Source of the DNA: Escarpia spicata
Taxonomy: Eukaryota > Annelida > Polychaeta > Sabellida > Siboglinidae
DNA length: 64,000 nucleotides
Assembly: GCA_963995525.1 (NCBI GenBank)
Contig: OZ023205.1
Span: forward strand, 52,260,214 to 52,324,213
Direction: 5' to 3'
This document shows, piece after piece, positions 11,726 through 24,002 of this stretch. The notes beneath the pieces are model-generated. The model made no database searches and was not told the origin of the DNA. It saw only the letters and a program-made list of their open reading frames with translations. Within the stretch, counting starts at the first letter, position 1; every line of letters starts with the position of its first letter. The position numbers and the translations under genes were made by a program.

Positions 11726-12364
11726 TCTATCCAAAGGTTAACCCAAATAAACAATTACCTGGAATCCGATTTATGCTGTGGTGTAGAGCAAGAGGGGTGC
11801 ATGTATTGGGCTGTTGGCGATACCAAACTGTGTTCCGATAGCAGAGGAATTTATTTAACTTTAGGTTTTTTCCAGCATCTGTTTCTTCATTGTAAGCTTT
11901 GTGAATTTGTGGACCCTGGGAAGGCATATGACACAATGAACTCCGGGAGAGATGGTGACAGCAACAGTGAAATGGACAGGAGTGTCAGAAGCAGAAGCCA
12001 GTAGTGTGTAAGCAATGTATGAGAGAACAAAAGGAAGAGTAGTGGTCGCATTCGCGATGTCTGAAGAGTTATAAGTTGACATTGCTTTGATGGAATTAAT
12101 CAACAGGAAGACCAGAAGTAAGGATATTCTCCAGAAAATGACATATGCAGATGATCTGACCACAGTAACAGAAATCAAACAAGGTTTACAAGATGTTCTT
12201 GCGGAATGGAAGGAAGTATTACAGAAGCATGTACTGGGGATGAGCCTGGAGAAGACAGAAGTTAGTGAGTTTGACAGCAAAGAGAGAGAGAGGAAGAAGG
12301 GGAGGGGGAGAGAGAGGAGGGGATAAGGTGAAGGAGAGGGAGGGAGATTAAGCAAGATTTGTGT
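11726..12364 (+). pseudogene. LINE reverse transcriptase fragment with YADD (right arm)
   Basis: This is the mirror copy of 4936-5480. Plus-strand frames give FVDPGKAYD (11624-12004) and MTYADDLTTV followed by LQDVLAEWKEVLQKHVL (12087-12326). The segment ends in a GA-rich low-complexity run at 12270-12345. It is not translatable as one frame. Confidence 0.7.
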
Positions 12365-13168
12365 GTGGCAAATGATGTTCAATTTTGGGAAATGTAAATG
12401 CCTCCACATAGGACATGGGAACGAAGAGGTAGAATATACAACGGGGGTACTGTACTAAGTACTACTGTAAAAGAAAAGGACTTAGGGTTAACCGTTAGTG
12501 CTGATATGAAGATTTCAGAGCAGTGCGGAATTGCAGCTTCAAAGGGAAATCAAATCCTTGGATTAATTAGGCGAAAAATAACGTATAAGGAAAAAGAGCT
12601 AATAATACCGCTGTACAAAACAATAGTTAGGCCTCATTTAGAATATTGTATTCAAGCGTGGAGGCCATATCGCAGGAAGGACATAGATATGCTAGAAAGA
12701 GTGCAGAGGAGAGCAACTAAAATGATACCAAATCTGAGGGATCTTAGTTATGAAATACGCCTAAAAAAATGCGGTTTAACAACACTAGAGACCAGGAGAT
12801 TGAGAGGAGATCAGTTAGAAGTGTTTAAAATATTGAAGGGTTATGAAAATATTGATAGAAATATGTTTTTCTCAGTTAAGAAAGATAGAAGGACTAGAGG
12901 ACATGATCTTGCATTAGCAAAGGAGCAGAGTAGATTGGATATAAGAAAGTTTTCATTTTCACAAAGGACTGTAAATGAATGGAACAGATTACCTGCTGAT
13001 TGTGTGGGTGCTAGTAGCGTGAATATGTTTAAAAATAAAATCGACACATACCTCAGACGGGCGGGATACACATAGATAAAAAGGTCGGACTCTCGATAAG
13101 CCAAGGGCTTCCTTGTCCACCTGCTACCTAGAGTTAATTCTCTGGGTGGCAATCTTGTTAAATCTGGT
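12365..13168 (+). mobile_element. CR1-like LINE, 5'-truncated copy C
   Basis: A single open frame of 225 residues (12398-13075) covers the thumb and C-terminal tail of the CR1-like ORF2: TYKEKELIIPLYKTIVRPHLEY, LERVQRRATKMIPNLRDL, then FSFSQRTVNEWNRLPADCV. It starts at the same point in the element where copy B has its stop at 10985. It keeps about 30 codons that copies A and B have lost, so it is the best local reference for the family. The 3' tail has the GTTAAATCT repeat. It lies directly against the end of the inverted duplication. Confidence 0.85.
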
Positions 13169-13239
13169 TAAATCTGCTACCATAATGTTTAGTTCACTTC
13201 TTTTGTTTACTATGCTCCTGGCATTTAAACAAATGCATT

Positions 13240-13458
13240 TTATCCAGCTTCAGAACAGTTTTCCAGGGTTTTCTTTGCTGATTTATATGTTCTGTCTTTA
13301 TCTATGCCTGCAGTTTCAGGCTTCTCTGTGAATCTCCCCTGCGCAGCTAGTTTAAATAAATAAATGCAACCTGTCCCACTGTGAACAGATCGCAGCAGGG
13401 TCTCTGATAAAACTGCTGCCCCTTTTCCACTTAGATGGAGGCCATGTACCATGTACAT
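13240..13458 (-). pseudogene. LINE ORF1 remnant with SGNH-like ending
   Basis: The minus strand reads VHGLHLSGKGAAVL near the start of a 72-residue frame. G-x-H-L-S/N-x-x-G is the Asp/His block that closes SGNH hydrolase (esterase) domains, and such domains occur in ORF1 of CR1-group LINEs. The GDS block is not present. The assignment rests on this single motif. Confidence 0.4.
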
Positions 13459-13499
13459 ATCTTCCCTCCCAACAAACTACCCCCATAAATCTTTGAAAC

Positions 13500-13890
13500 C
13501 CACCCCCTATTTTTCACACATCTGCTCAACTAGTGCGTTGATCGCCTTCCTCTTGCAGTTTTCTTTTTTACTGTCATCTTCTCTCCTGTCACATTCTCTT
13601 CCGTCCCCGGCGTCCCATTCTTTCCTGTTGCTTTTTTTCTTGTCACGTTTTCTCCTGACATCGTCCCTTTTATCGACTTCTTTTCTGTCGTATTTACTCT
13701 CACTTTCTTTCATCCAGTCAACTTTCCTCCCATCGGCATCTCATTTTCTTCTCTCCTCTCCCATCTCATTTTCCCTCTTACCTCTTTCTTTATGGTCACT
13801 TTCTCCCCTGCACATGTCACGTTTTCGTCGATTCTCCAATTTCTTCCCGTCCAATCACCTTCCCTCCTCTCAGTCTCAGACTCAGTGTTC
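13500..13890. repeat. Pyrimidine-rich low-complexity tract
   Basis: The plus strand is mostly C and T, with recurring TTTCTCCTGTCAC-like pieces. It lies between LINE debris and the DSTYK first exon. The long open frame across it is a composition effect. Confidence 0.6.
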
Positions 13891-14349
13891 TTTCCTCAGG
13901 CTCAGTCTTCTTGCAACTATAGTCGGTTACCCTAGTATAGCCTATACTAGTCTATACTCTTTATCAGAGCGATGGAATCACGGATCTGGCTAATAATAAT
14001 TTGTGTTCTTATATACTGCACTCTAAAAACAAAACAAAAATTTCCTGTTCGCCTGCCATGCCACGGCACCGCCTGTATCCTCAGCATGTTGAGGCTAGGC
14101 GTGTATTGGAAGAAGAATAGTTATAACTCATAAACAAAATGCAAGTAAACACACATTGCGCCAATACCAGTAAATGACTTCAAAACGAACTATAATCTTA
14201 ACAATAACATCACACAATTGCAAAGGTATCAGGTTCAGACCGACTCGGACGCCTGGGAAATCCCGGGCCCGGCGCAAATTGGAAGTCCGAATCATGGTCA
14301 ATTCCAAACCGCCAGTTGAATGCTGGCTAAATAAACAAATGCCTCTTAC

Positions 14350-14473
14350 TTCCATCGGCGCCTCTTACGGAGTTTATATCTCGGAAGCAGCGACGGGTGT
14401 CTCGCAGGAGCTGCCGTAACCGTTTCGACTCCCGGCAAAACCTGCAAAATTCCTGAACGAGATGTGTACCCAT
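14350..14473 (-). CDS. DSTYK: DSTYK, first coding exon
   Basis: The minus strand starts at ATG 14473-14471 in a good context (AAA before, G after) and reads MGTHLVQEFCRFCRESKR, then LRQLLRDTRRCFRDINS. This matches the start of vertebrate DSTYK, where a similar Arg-rich helix ends in FFRDIK. Two GTAAGA donors are possible. One ends the exon at 14369 in phase 0. The other ends it at 14350 in phase 1, which fits the phase-2 acceptor at 2583. A four-codon upstream frame (ATGGCGGACTGA) sits just before the start. The exon is about 11.8 kb from the next one. Confidence 0.8.
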
Positions 14474-14817
14474 TTTGGCCGACTTTTCAGTCCGCCATCG
14501 TCTCGCAACGCGCACTTACAACAGATGCTGACCACTATCACTATGATTCCAAAACAGGACTCATTCCATGTTTGCATGACTTCCGTTGACTTGATGGAGC
14601 TAGGAAATGTTCGTTGAATTTAAACAAACTATATACAGTTAGCACATTATTATGCCTTTACATTAAATTAGCTAATGAAGAAGTACGTCTTTTTTGAATT
14701 TTAAGTCACGTTAAAAATAAAAATAATAAAAATATATGTCTAACACCTGTAACTGCTGATATGCAATATATATTCGCCAGACGAGGAACTTCATGGACGC
14801 GGATCCAGATCTAGGTG

Positions 14818-14934
<117 letters not shown>

Positions 14935-15896
14935 CACGACACGGGAAGCGTGCTGAACCGCTGATGAATCTCCCGGAATAAAAACAAAATTGGAATGTAT
15001 AAAGCGCTGAAGCTCCGGCGAAAAATCCCAGCACCCCCCAACCGCCCTGTGAAATTATAACAATTATTACAATTTAACTGTGAAAAAGAAAACATAAAAA
15101 TAAACAATGTGGAAATAAACCAATGATGTAATTAATGTCCTACGTGCTGGATCAAAAATGAATATTGGATGCGCTGAGCCGAGCTTCAGAACCACTCTGC
15201 TATCGGACCATGACATCGGAAAGAAAACGGGGGGAGGCCGGGTGTGTGCTGTTGATTTTCGTTTTCCGCCGCGCCGCTTGTAACTTTAGCTTATCCAGCT
15301 TCTCTCTACTGTCTCTGAAGACATCGGGAGACAGGAAGGGAGGTGGGTGTGGTTAATTGCTTTTCGCGGCTTCATTCACATTTTGCTAAGCTCACCGGAA
15401 ACCTCCAATTGCATCCTTCATGAAGCTCCCAAAATCACACCTTGACGCTCTCCAAAACATACATTTGCACACCACCCCGAGGCTCTCCATAAAACACCAC
15501 CTTCAGAATCTCCATAAACCTCGTTTTGTACGGACACGCAGTAATTTTGTAACAGTAAATTGTCCTGTTTACTACTGAAAGGAAATTACCACTTTATAAC
15601 AATTACCTTTTTAATCGCGAAAGTGCTATCTTCGGGGACCAATTGCCCCAATGCAATAGTATATGGCCTTTTATATTTTTATATAACACTTTTGAGCTTG
15701 CGTTTTTATAGCAAAAAAATGACATTTTGCTTTTAGAAACATATATAGGCACTATCCGTTGTTACAAAACGGGGCTCTATTGTGAGATTGTCTAAAATGT
15801 TTGTGGTATTGTAAAATGATTTATAATTTTTTATAACGAGTTTACTCCCGTAATTATTCCTCGTTTTGAGACATTGTTGGATCTTATTTATCTCCC

Positions 15897-16003
15897 AGTG
15901 TGTGTGTGTGTGTGTGTGTGCGTGCGCGTGCGCGTGCCTGTGCGTGTGCGTGTGCGTGTGCGTGTGCGTGCGTGCGTGCGTGCGTGCGTGCGTGTGTGTG
16001 TGG
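15897..16003. repeat. (GT)n/(GC)n mixed microsatellite
   Basis: Alternating purine-pyrimidine sequence changes from pure GT to GTGC and GCGT variants. Such alternation can adopt Z-DNA. It ends about 250 bp before the candidate FAM3 first exon. Confidence 0.95.
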
Positions 16004-16221
16004 TGTGTTGGCCCATTTCTACTTCCACATTAATACCAACTAGTTTAATTGTCTTTTTATGAGAACAATTATCAGGATCTTAATTCCTCTCAATAAATTA
16101 CCAATTTAAAGAAAATTTGCCTTTTATACTACTGAAAGTGCCTTTTTGGGACTTTGCCATTTATGGATAATGTTGTTAATTGTAAGTTGTTTAAATACCC
16201 TCATAAAATCTACAAGAAGTG

Positions 16222-16228
16222 TATAAAG
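16222..16228 (+). promoter_or_regulatory. Candidate TATA box for the FAM3-like gene
   Basis: TATAAAG lies 35 bp upstream of the candidate start codon at 16257. The distance would put the transcription start almost on the ATG and give a very short leader. It is supported only by position. Confidence 0.25.
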
Positions 16229-16256
16229 GGCTGGGCTGATAACTGACCTACGTAGG

Positions 16257-16263
16257 ATGGCGG
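16257..16263 (+). CDS. FAM3: FAM3-like gene, candidate first coding exon end
   Basis: ATGGCGG is followed directly by a strong donor, GTAAGA. The seven bases give Met-Ala plus one base, which is the phase needed by the exon at 24003. Joined, the protein would begin M-A-G and run straight into WRNFIAWLG, placing a signal anchor at the extreme N-terminus as in FAM3 proteins. Short ATG-donor coincidences arise by chance, so this is a candidate only. Confidence 0.35.
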
Positions 16264-17323
16264 GTAAGATTTGGAGAATCAAGTTGGCCTGACTGGGGAC
16301 TATGGTGTAAGGGCATTGCCTCCTACTTTGTGTATTAAAAAACGCATCATTTGACTGGAAAAGGGGATTTCAATTAACCTCTAAAATTTTACAAATTTCT
16401 TTGATGTCGTGCTAGTCGCACCCTTCAAATCGCAATTGTGCTGTGCAAACATGGACGTAGCATCATATGGAAACGCGTTGTTACCTTTACATAATAGCCA
16501 ATAGAAATACGTTTTACAAAACCATGCCAGCACAAGTTAGAACGCTAAACGTTATTGGGTAGTCTCGCTGATCGTCGAACTCGTGGGAGGATTGTTTGGT
16601 AGCATGTCGAAGATCATACAGTTGTTTTAGTGCTTGCTGCTTAATATTCGGCTTCGAGATGTATGTAAACTAGCAAGTAAAGTGTACTTTCATTTCAATT
16701 TTCAAACTGATAATTGTTTAGGTTGTGTGTTACATTTTCGAAATGAGTTTGACTACCCAAACTTTACCATGGGCGTGAACCCAAGGCCAAACGTGAAACA
16801 AAACGGCTAGAACTAGCAGTAGCAGGCACTTCGCCGGACTACGTGAACATAATGTCACATTTAATTGGATCTGCTTTTTCTCAGCTTACACGAAACACTA
16901 CAGTATAAGCCTGGCGCCCAGTATAATTTTTCAAACACGGACATGTGCAGCGTTACTGGTTATATCAAGGTCTAGACCGATTAGACAAGTGCAACTTGCA
17001 AGTTTACAACGAGAGTCGATACTTCAGTTCAGACGTTCAGTTCAGAACAACTGAAGTTTGAACATCATTCATCAACAACAGAATAAGTCAAATAACAACA
17101 GGGGTCCGTACATCATAACCCAGCCAATTTTGTGTATTCAAATTTTAACGTGCCTTTGGCAGACGTATTGTTAATAGGTAACACTACTAACAAATAACAG
17201 GTATTGTAATGTTTTAAAAATGGTGTCTGACAGTATGAGTATACTATAGTTTTGCCAAATGCGAAATGACAATGTTTTATGGAAGATAGTGTTCATGGCT
17301 CCAAGTCAAAGAATACATTTTAA
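16264..17323. other. Non-coding DNA (FAM3 intron 1 if the candidate exon is right)
   Basis: I found no coding match. Several CpGs occur near 16440-16620. No repeats were recognised. Confidence 0.4.
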
Positions 17324-17476
17324 TAGCAAGAATTAAACTTACATTGGAATTATAGTTGAAACTTGCAAAATCTGAGCCGCGCCACATGACATCAGTGCAT
17401 GATCAAAATCTGCTATAGACGGATCGAAACATTGCAAGTTTCAACTACAGCTCCAATGTAAGTTTTATTTTTGCTA
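17324..17476. mobile_element. Short MITE with TTAA target duplication
   Basis: TTAA at 17320-17323 and 17477-17480 brackets a 153-bp element with about 46-bp inverted repeats (TAGCAAGAATTAAACTTACA at the left, its near complement at the right). A TTAA duplication is the signature of piggyBac-type and Kolobok-type insertion. It is too short to encode anything and would fold into one hairpin. Confidence 0.8.
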
Positions 17477-18040
17477 TTAAGACTGAATGTTTGTTTATAT
17501 TTGATTTAATAATTTACATTGTCATTGATTACTTGTGAGTTCAGATATCAGGCCTAAGCCGAAGTGTTCATTCTTGTTGAGTATCAATTGAGATTTGATA
17601 AATAATAAAATCTGTTTTTGCCCGTAGTACCAGTTTGTGGATAATAGTCCGTACCCTCAGTCTTTATCTTGGACTACTTAACAAAAAATGTTTAATGCAT
17701 TTGTGAGTTTAAAATCCAATTTAAATCACATATTTTATAGTTTAAATAAAGCATGCAACTGTGTAAGCACATATTACTGCCATTCTAGTTTGTAGTAGTA
17801 TAATGAATATAATCTGAATTAAGTGGGTACAGGTCTGGAGTTTAACAACCATGATAACAAACGATCAAACAAGATATTGCATTAATTAATCACACAACAG
17901 AGCAGATTATTAAACTTATTAAAACAAATTAATAAATAAGTGTAGTTTTGTAATTTGTGTAAATAAAAAATATGTCTAGTTCCACGTTTGAAAATGAGTA
18001 AAAGACTATACACTAAGAAAATGAAAATTGTATGTATATG

Positions 18041-19427
18041 CAGCGATAGAAATAAGCCAGAATATTTACTTGTCCGCCGGACAAGTAAGTTTTGAAATCT
18101 ACTTGTCCGCCAACATATTTACTTGTCCAAGTGGTTGTCAAGGGGAATCGAAGCTTCGGAAAAAACGTAAAAAGTCTTGTCTTATTTTTATGACAACAAC
18201 ACAGTGTTCCTGCTGTTTCGTTGCATATACATGTGAGTCACATGTGATCAAAGACACAATTTGATTTAGTCTGCAAATTTCTAAATTGCAAAATTATATT
18301 TGCAACTATTTTCCGGTCCATTATTATTCATCACGAATATTAAAAGTAAACACGTTACATGATGTATAACAACATTTTAGTGATGCTGATATGAATGCTT
18401 TTATTAATAGCACAATTATTACGATGATAGGAATGAGACAATTGTTTTCTTTGCTATTTGTTTTATAATGTTGCAAAAACTGTTTATGTTTAATATGGTA
18501 TATATATATAACATATAACACTGCTGTAAAATTTTGGCATCAGTTTATCATTGAAGATGCCACTCAACCAGGAACATGACCAATGCAAAGCCAGGAAATG
18601 TTGTCACAAAAATCATAAGACTATATAATCTGATAATATTTTGTTCAACGTCTATGAACTTCAATATTAACAAAGTTCTGTATTTTACAAATGAAGATAA
18701 TATTCAATTGATCATCAGCAAACAAACGCATATTTTTCCTAAATGTCATATTACCATTTCAATGATGATAAAACAGTTTTAACGGTGCCCGAATTACATT
18801 TTATACCAGGCGGAATATAATTTATAGATTTAGTTACGTCGTAACGTTGCTGCCAAGCGCAGACCGCCGCAGTTGGCGGAACCTAACATATCAACGGCGG
18901 TTGGTGCCCTGTCCCCGGCCGCGCGTCTTGCGTCTAATTCGGTTTCGAAAACTTGCAATTTATGGTTAAAATCAATGTTACATAGGTACAACAATACTGA
19001 AATTTCATTAATATTCCGTTTATCAACCAGCACCATAGATTTAGCGGAAAGCCAGTTACAGGTTTTGAAAATTGTCACCGATCTGGATCGGCTAACGAGT
19101 AACGTTCGATGACTGTCTTGGAAGACTGCCGAGTCTGCTTGGGTTAGGCGTAATAATGGTTAAAACTATACAATTATTCAAATAACGTAGCGATACAAAG
19201 TCTACTATTTCCAAAGTTCATCAAATATGACCCTGTTGACGCAGGCACTGAACTCGGTCGACGTACACTGGCGGCGGAACGACAAGACGCCAACACACTA
19301 ACAACATTGGAACCCGTCCGATTGCTAGCAAACTTCATATTTACTGTAAATTTTCACTTGGCCACCAGATAACCATGTGGAGTCATTTTGCTTGTCCGGA
19401 CAAACGGACAAGTGCTATTTCGAATGC
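18041..19427. mobile_element. Non-autonomous hAT-like element
   Basis: TGTATATG occurs at 18033-18040 and again at 19428-19435, an 8-bp duplication. Just inside each end lie copies of ACTTGTCCG and its complement, including TGTCCGCCGGACA at the left and TGTCCGGACA at the right, so the termini are inverted and palindromic. The outermost bases match only loosely (GCGATAGAAATA against GCATTCGAAATA). The middle has a CpG-rich patch at 18835-18930. No transposase frame is present. Confidence 0.65.
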
Positions 19428-19541
19428 TGTATATGAGTAGTTTGAATCTTTGTAAAAAACAGTTTCGGTCAAGTGCGTGCTTTAAGTTGGGCACCAAATG
19501 ATATTAGTTACAGTACTTACACGATTGCATGCTCCTCTACC

Positions 19542-19758
19542 TTAATAAAGGACTCTAAATGAACGGAACAGATTATCTCCTGATTGTGTTGGTGCTAGTA
19601 GCGTGAATATGTTTAAAATTAAAATCGACACATACCCTAAAGGGGATACACGTAGATAAAAAGTATTGGACTCTCGATAAGCCAAAAGGCTTCCTTGTCC
19701 ACCTGCCATCTAGAGTTAATTTTCTGGATGGCAATCTTGTTAAATCTTGTTATTTATT
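19542..19758 (+). mobile_element. CR1-like LINE 3' end, copy D
   Basis: Here the last coding bases (AATATGTTTAAAATTAAAAT), the 3' untranslated region (CTTCCTTGTCCACCTGCC) and the GTTAAATCTTG tail of the CR1-like family recur. The region matches 11540-11725 and 13000-13168. Only the extreme 3' end was inserted. Confidence 0.85.
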
Positions 19759-20545
19759 TAATCTCTTCAACTTTTATCTCTGGTGAGTCTCATAATACCT
19801 GAGAATTTGTGGTTTTGTTCCAGGCTTTTTGTACAAGAACTGGACTGGGTGTGAACATTGTATGTGCGCCACAATTGCTTGACTGAGTAGTAGAATTTGA
19901 CCACTCCACATACTGGCCATGGGTAAGTACAGAGGTCTCTACATTAGAGTCCCCCATTGAGTTGCCAATGGCGCAGTTTCTGTTACTAGTACTGTTTTCT
20001 GATTAATTGATTTCATAGATGATTTATTAGTTCATGCTTTCAATCAATGAATCGATCACATTCTTATCTGATCAGTTATGTTCATTATCACTTTAATTCC
20101 ATATTGTTTAATGATTTATCCATCGGGAATCATGACACGTTTGACATCAAATATGACAGAAAGAAAGTACTGTATAATTATGTTATATATCTTCTGTAAG
20201 AATCAGGTGAATAGGTTTTACTGCTGATTAATAGGTAACACCCAAAACTAAAGTGAAATTGCAAAGAATCATCCATTGCTTAATGGAAACATATGTCATA
20301 AATGTAATAGTCTTCAGTAATGCCAAAATGGAAAACACAAAGCATTATGAAAACATTGAAGTGGTCATGATCAGTATATGAAACAGTGAATAGAAATATT
20401 GGTAGACTTACTAGGCTTGTAGCATAGAGGGTATGAGTTCATGGATGGTTGCGTTGAGATCGATTGAAAGACAAGGTAAAATAATTATTGATTATGCCTA
20501 TTGCCGTTTTCAATATTTAATCTTCTTTCTCAATGCATGTGACAG

Positions 20546-20582
<37 letters not shown>

Positions 20583-23500
20583 GTGTTCAGTTGCTCATAA
20601 ACACCAGTCGTGGGGTCAGTCACATGCTAAAGGCAGTGTAGTCCATTACTGTTACATTTGAAGCAATTACTGTTACGTTTTTTATCGGCACTTTAGTACA
20701 CAGTATGCACAAATATATACAACAAAATATAACTAAATTAACTATCATATCAGTATTATCCACTAACAACACTGTCTAAGGACTGAAAATATTTTCAATT
20801 ATGCATATTTATAGCACAATTTAAGTTGGATAAGCATTTATTTCAAACTGGCGTCAAGTTGTCTGCCCTCATGCTACATTTGCAGTGATAAACATGCATC
20901 AATAATTAGTTGCACAAAATAATGTAATGCAGGCAGTCCATTGGAATCGCAAAAGTTGATCTCTTCCTATTCATAGGAATAATTGATAAATGATATCCAT
21001 AAAGCACAGCCATAAACAGTGTGAGCCAACAGGACGTGTAGTTCAAGGGCCGTAATTCAAAACATTGTCGATAAGTTAATGATATCAAGTAATGTGACAT
21101 ATTTAGCTAGTCCACTAAGTCGCCAAATTATTAAATCTGCATAATAAATAGTGGTAACTGATAAAAAAGGGAATCAAAAGCACCTGTGGAAGTGGTTAAA
21201 TTTTCACAACCCAAAACATGATAAATTAATAAAGTCATGCAGGTGAAACTTTCTATCTGATATTGTGACTCGTCGACAGGAAATTACAATAATATATGCT
21301 TACATCTGATAGTTAGTTTTGGTCGAAGAGTATGTCGGATGCTAATAAAAGGAGGTGCATGCTCATTAGAGCATCACGCACACAATAATAAAACAAATAC
21401 AGTCCATTAAATCACCAATTTTGATATATATAAATATATCAAAACAGGAGGTGGGATACATTGGCTGTAGTTCAACTTTCGTCACTCAAACCATGTTGTG
21501 ATAAATTAATGGTGTATTTCTAATGTAGTGTACAGTACAGGTAATCCATTACATTGCCAAATTGGATCTCTTTCCGCAACATAAGTGGTAATAAATATAC
21601 CCCAAAACTGCACAAGCTATCAGCAACTTTCATACCGTGCAGTAATAAGGGTAGTGCAGATATCGACAAAACCTTAGTAGATTTGGTTTTTCATTGATAT
21701 TTACAGCCTGTTAGATGGTGTCACTTGACAATTTCCGGCAGAACCTAGCCAGGTTTGTTTTATGTGGATATATTACATTGCCTGGTAGATGACAACACCC
21801 AGTTGAAACATGAATGCCATCTACGGATTTGTCCAGATTTGTACAACAATACAGAATAATTATTTAATGTAAAATTACAGATTTAAACCAAAAAAGGTGT
21901 ATGCAGGCCCTTAGCCAGAAATAATTTTGGCCAGTTTTGATTTAATTAAAATTGTGTCTTAACACACGAATGGCTTGCTAGGAAGCCATTCACGTCAATC
22001 ACAGCCACTATTGGCCAGTTTAGTTGTTTCAATGACAAGCCAGTGTCATTTGAGCCATTTATTTAATTAATACTGATCGATTCGATTTGTTTCACTACCA
22101 GTTGTGCCAACGATAGTCGTTAATGTGGGCCCTAGACTTGGAACTATCAGTTAATCTAGTGGCCAGCTGGCCCCCCTCTAAATTCCACCTAAAGACTGGC
22201 AGACAGGTCTAGCTAAGCTCCTAGATACACTTTATATCACTAACATGCTTCAACATTTGTGGTGTAATGTGTATCGTCACGTCGCAGTTCCTGTCATAAT
22301 GAAGGGATAATGTCCAGATGAGAGCAGGCCAGGCGAAATGATTTCCTGTCTGATTAAAGACATTAATATTTCAGTGACCCAGTAGAATACCCCCGCACCT
22401 CCCCTGCCCAAATTGGTATTTCAGACTTTGGCCTGATTCAGTCTTCTCATATTGATTTTTGTTCAAAAGCATCCTTTTGTTCAGTGTTATCTTTCTACAT
22501 TGGCATTAATAATTTACAGGAAAACAAATTGGTCTAGTTTCAACACAGAGAAACTGTGTGGCCTTATTTGGCTTGATGCCATTGTTATTGAGGTCCTTGG
22601 CTGTATTTACACGCTTCATTTGTGTGATGTTTAAATTACCAGCTATTGTGTTTTCAGTATATTATTGTGGCGTAGTGTTGCTGCTTGAGTTGTATTCCTG
22701 TGTTGCAGTGTTGGGTTTCTTTAGGAAGAAACCTATATTCCTGGACAAGGAAGAAAGAAACCTACTTAATGCTCATTTATCCCATCCCATCCAGGAAACG
22801 CTGGACTACATACAGAACATTTAATTATTGGATTTAAACATGCATAATTCAGTGAAAATGAGTTGGAGCTGTAAATTAACTTCTAAGGGTAATGAACCTC
22901 AGAATCACAAAATTTTTAGTCCTTTGGCCGACGGTCCAAGGGACTATTGCCATCACTCTGCGTCCGCTGTTGTCACTCTCATCCCTGACTAGTACAGCGG
23001 GTGAAGAAATGAAGATGCAAGCAATGCCATTTTCCAGTGCTTTACCACAAACCACTAGTGAACGTTCAGTGTCAGATTATCTAAATTAATACAATTAAAA
23101 ATTTGAAGAGATATTAACGTATTTGGGTAATAAAACAGCCAATAATGTTATATTGCTACATCTATTTTTCCAGTAGACCACTGGATTGGAGTGTTTTGGA
23201 GTTCTGACCCCATTTTTGTAGACTTGGACCACTGTCATTTTAGAACCCTTCATATGCATGATGATTGATGAACGTATTAAATCTGTTGCAAACATGAAGC
23301 TTATGAAGTCATTTCAGTCGCGTATTCTGAAATGCTCTTCCTTGGGCAATACTTAATGCATTCATCTTTGTTTCAGCATTTAAAAGAATACTCACGTATG
23401 TACACCGTCGCATTGTAGTGAAGAACTTTGGAGGTGAGTATGTACCTGACTGGAATGCAATCCGAATTAGCCACATTTAATCAGAATCATATTGCTCTGG

Positions 23501-24002
23501 CACAAAGCGATTCTATTTCATGTGGAGTTCACCGCATTCAGAAACCTATCTGTTTCAGTGAATCCTGTAATTGTTGTAGTAATAGGCAACGTATGGGCGA
23601 GTAAATTAAGTTGTTTTTATGAATTAGTACTTTTTTGAAGAATGTTCCCCAATTCTGTGAAATGCAGTGAAACTGAACATTGTATTTCAGATTTGTAGCA
23701 TAAAAAAATGTCAATCATGCAAGGTAAATCATTTGACTGTTTCCACCACATTTCGCAGAAATAAATAATTCCAGTGGTATTAGACCATGTTACATGAGTT
23801 TAAAAAGTATTACATTGTCATGCATGATCAAATAATGCAGGTTTGTGGTTGTTTGAACTATGGTAAACAGTAATTATATATATACATATATACACATGTA
23901 TATATATATATATGCATGCAGTTTTTTAAAAACTTGCGGGACCTGTTATTGGATGTGGGTGTGGCCACATGTAAGCCAGCACTGTTTGCGTGTGTTGTTT
24001 AG
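19759..24002. other. Intron DNA with only simple repeats
   Basis: AT-rich sequence with a TA repeat at about 20549-20576 and another at about 23876-23912. A frame at 22558-22824 has a hydrophobic start but no recognisable family. Nothing else is supported. Confidence 0.5.

Larger units (their letters stand above)
4936..12364. repeat. Large inverted duplication of a LINE and its flank
   Basis: The left arm runs from 4936 to about 9086 and the right arm from about 9808 to 12364, in opposite orientation. Both arms carry the same CR1-like LINE followed by the same piece of a second LINE, so they are one duplicated segment and not two independent insertions. The outer parts are nearly identical: a 70-residue frame at 5758-5970 (minus) and 11321-11533 (plus) matches fully. 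Inner parts are closer to 90 percent by eye. The left arm contains two extra insertions (6676-7039 and 7420-8782) for which the right arm has the empty sites. The 720-bp spacer is the endonuclease part of the left LINE copy. Confidence 0.85.

Noticed and set aside
13451..13993. 180-residue Ser/Leu/Phe-rich frame
   Set aside because: It is a pyrimidine-tract translation with no domain.
18873..19112. CpG-rich patch with frames on both strands as a host first exon
   Set aside because: It lies inside a transposon bounded by inverted ends and an 8-bp duplication, and no splice phase fits FAM3.
22558..22824. Hydrophobic 88-residue frame considered as a FAM3 first exon
   Set aside because: It has no donor in the needed phase and no similarity to FAM3 N-termini.
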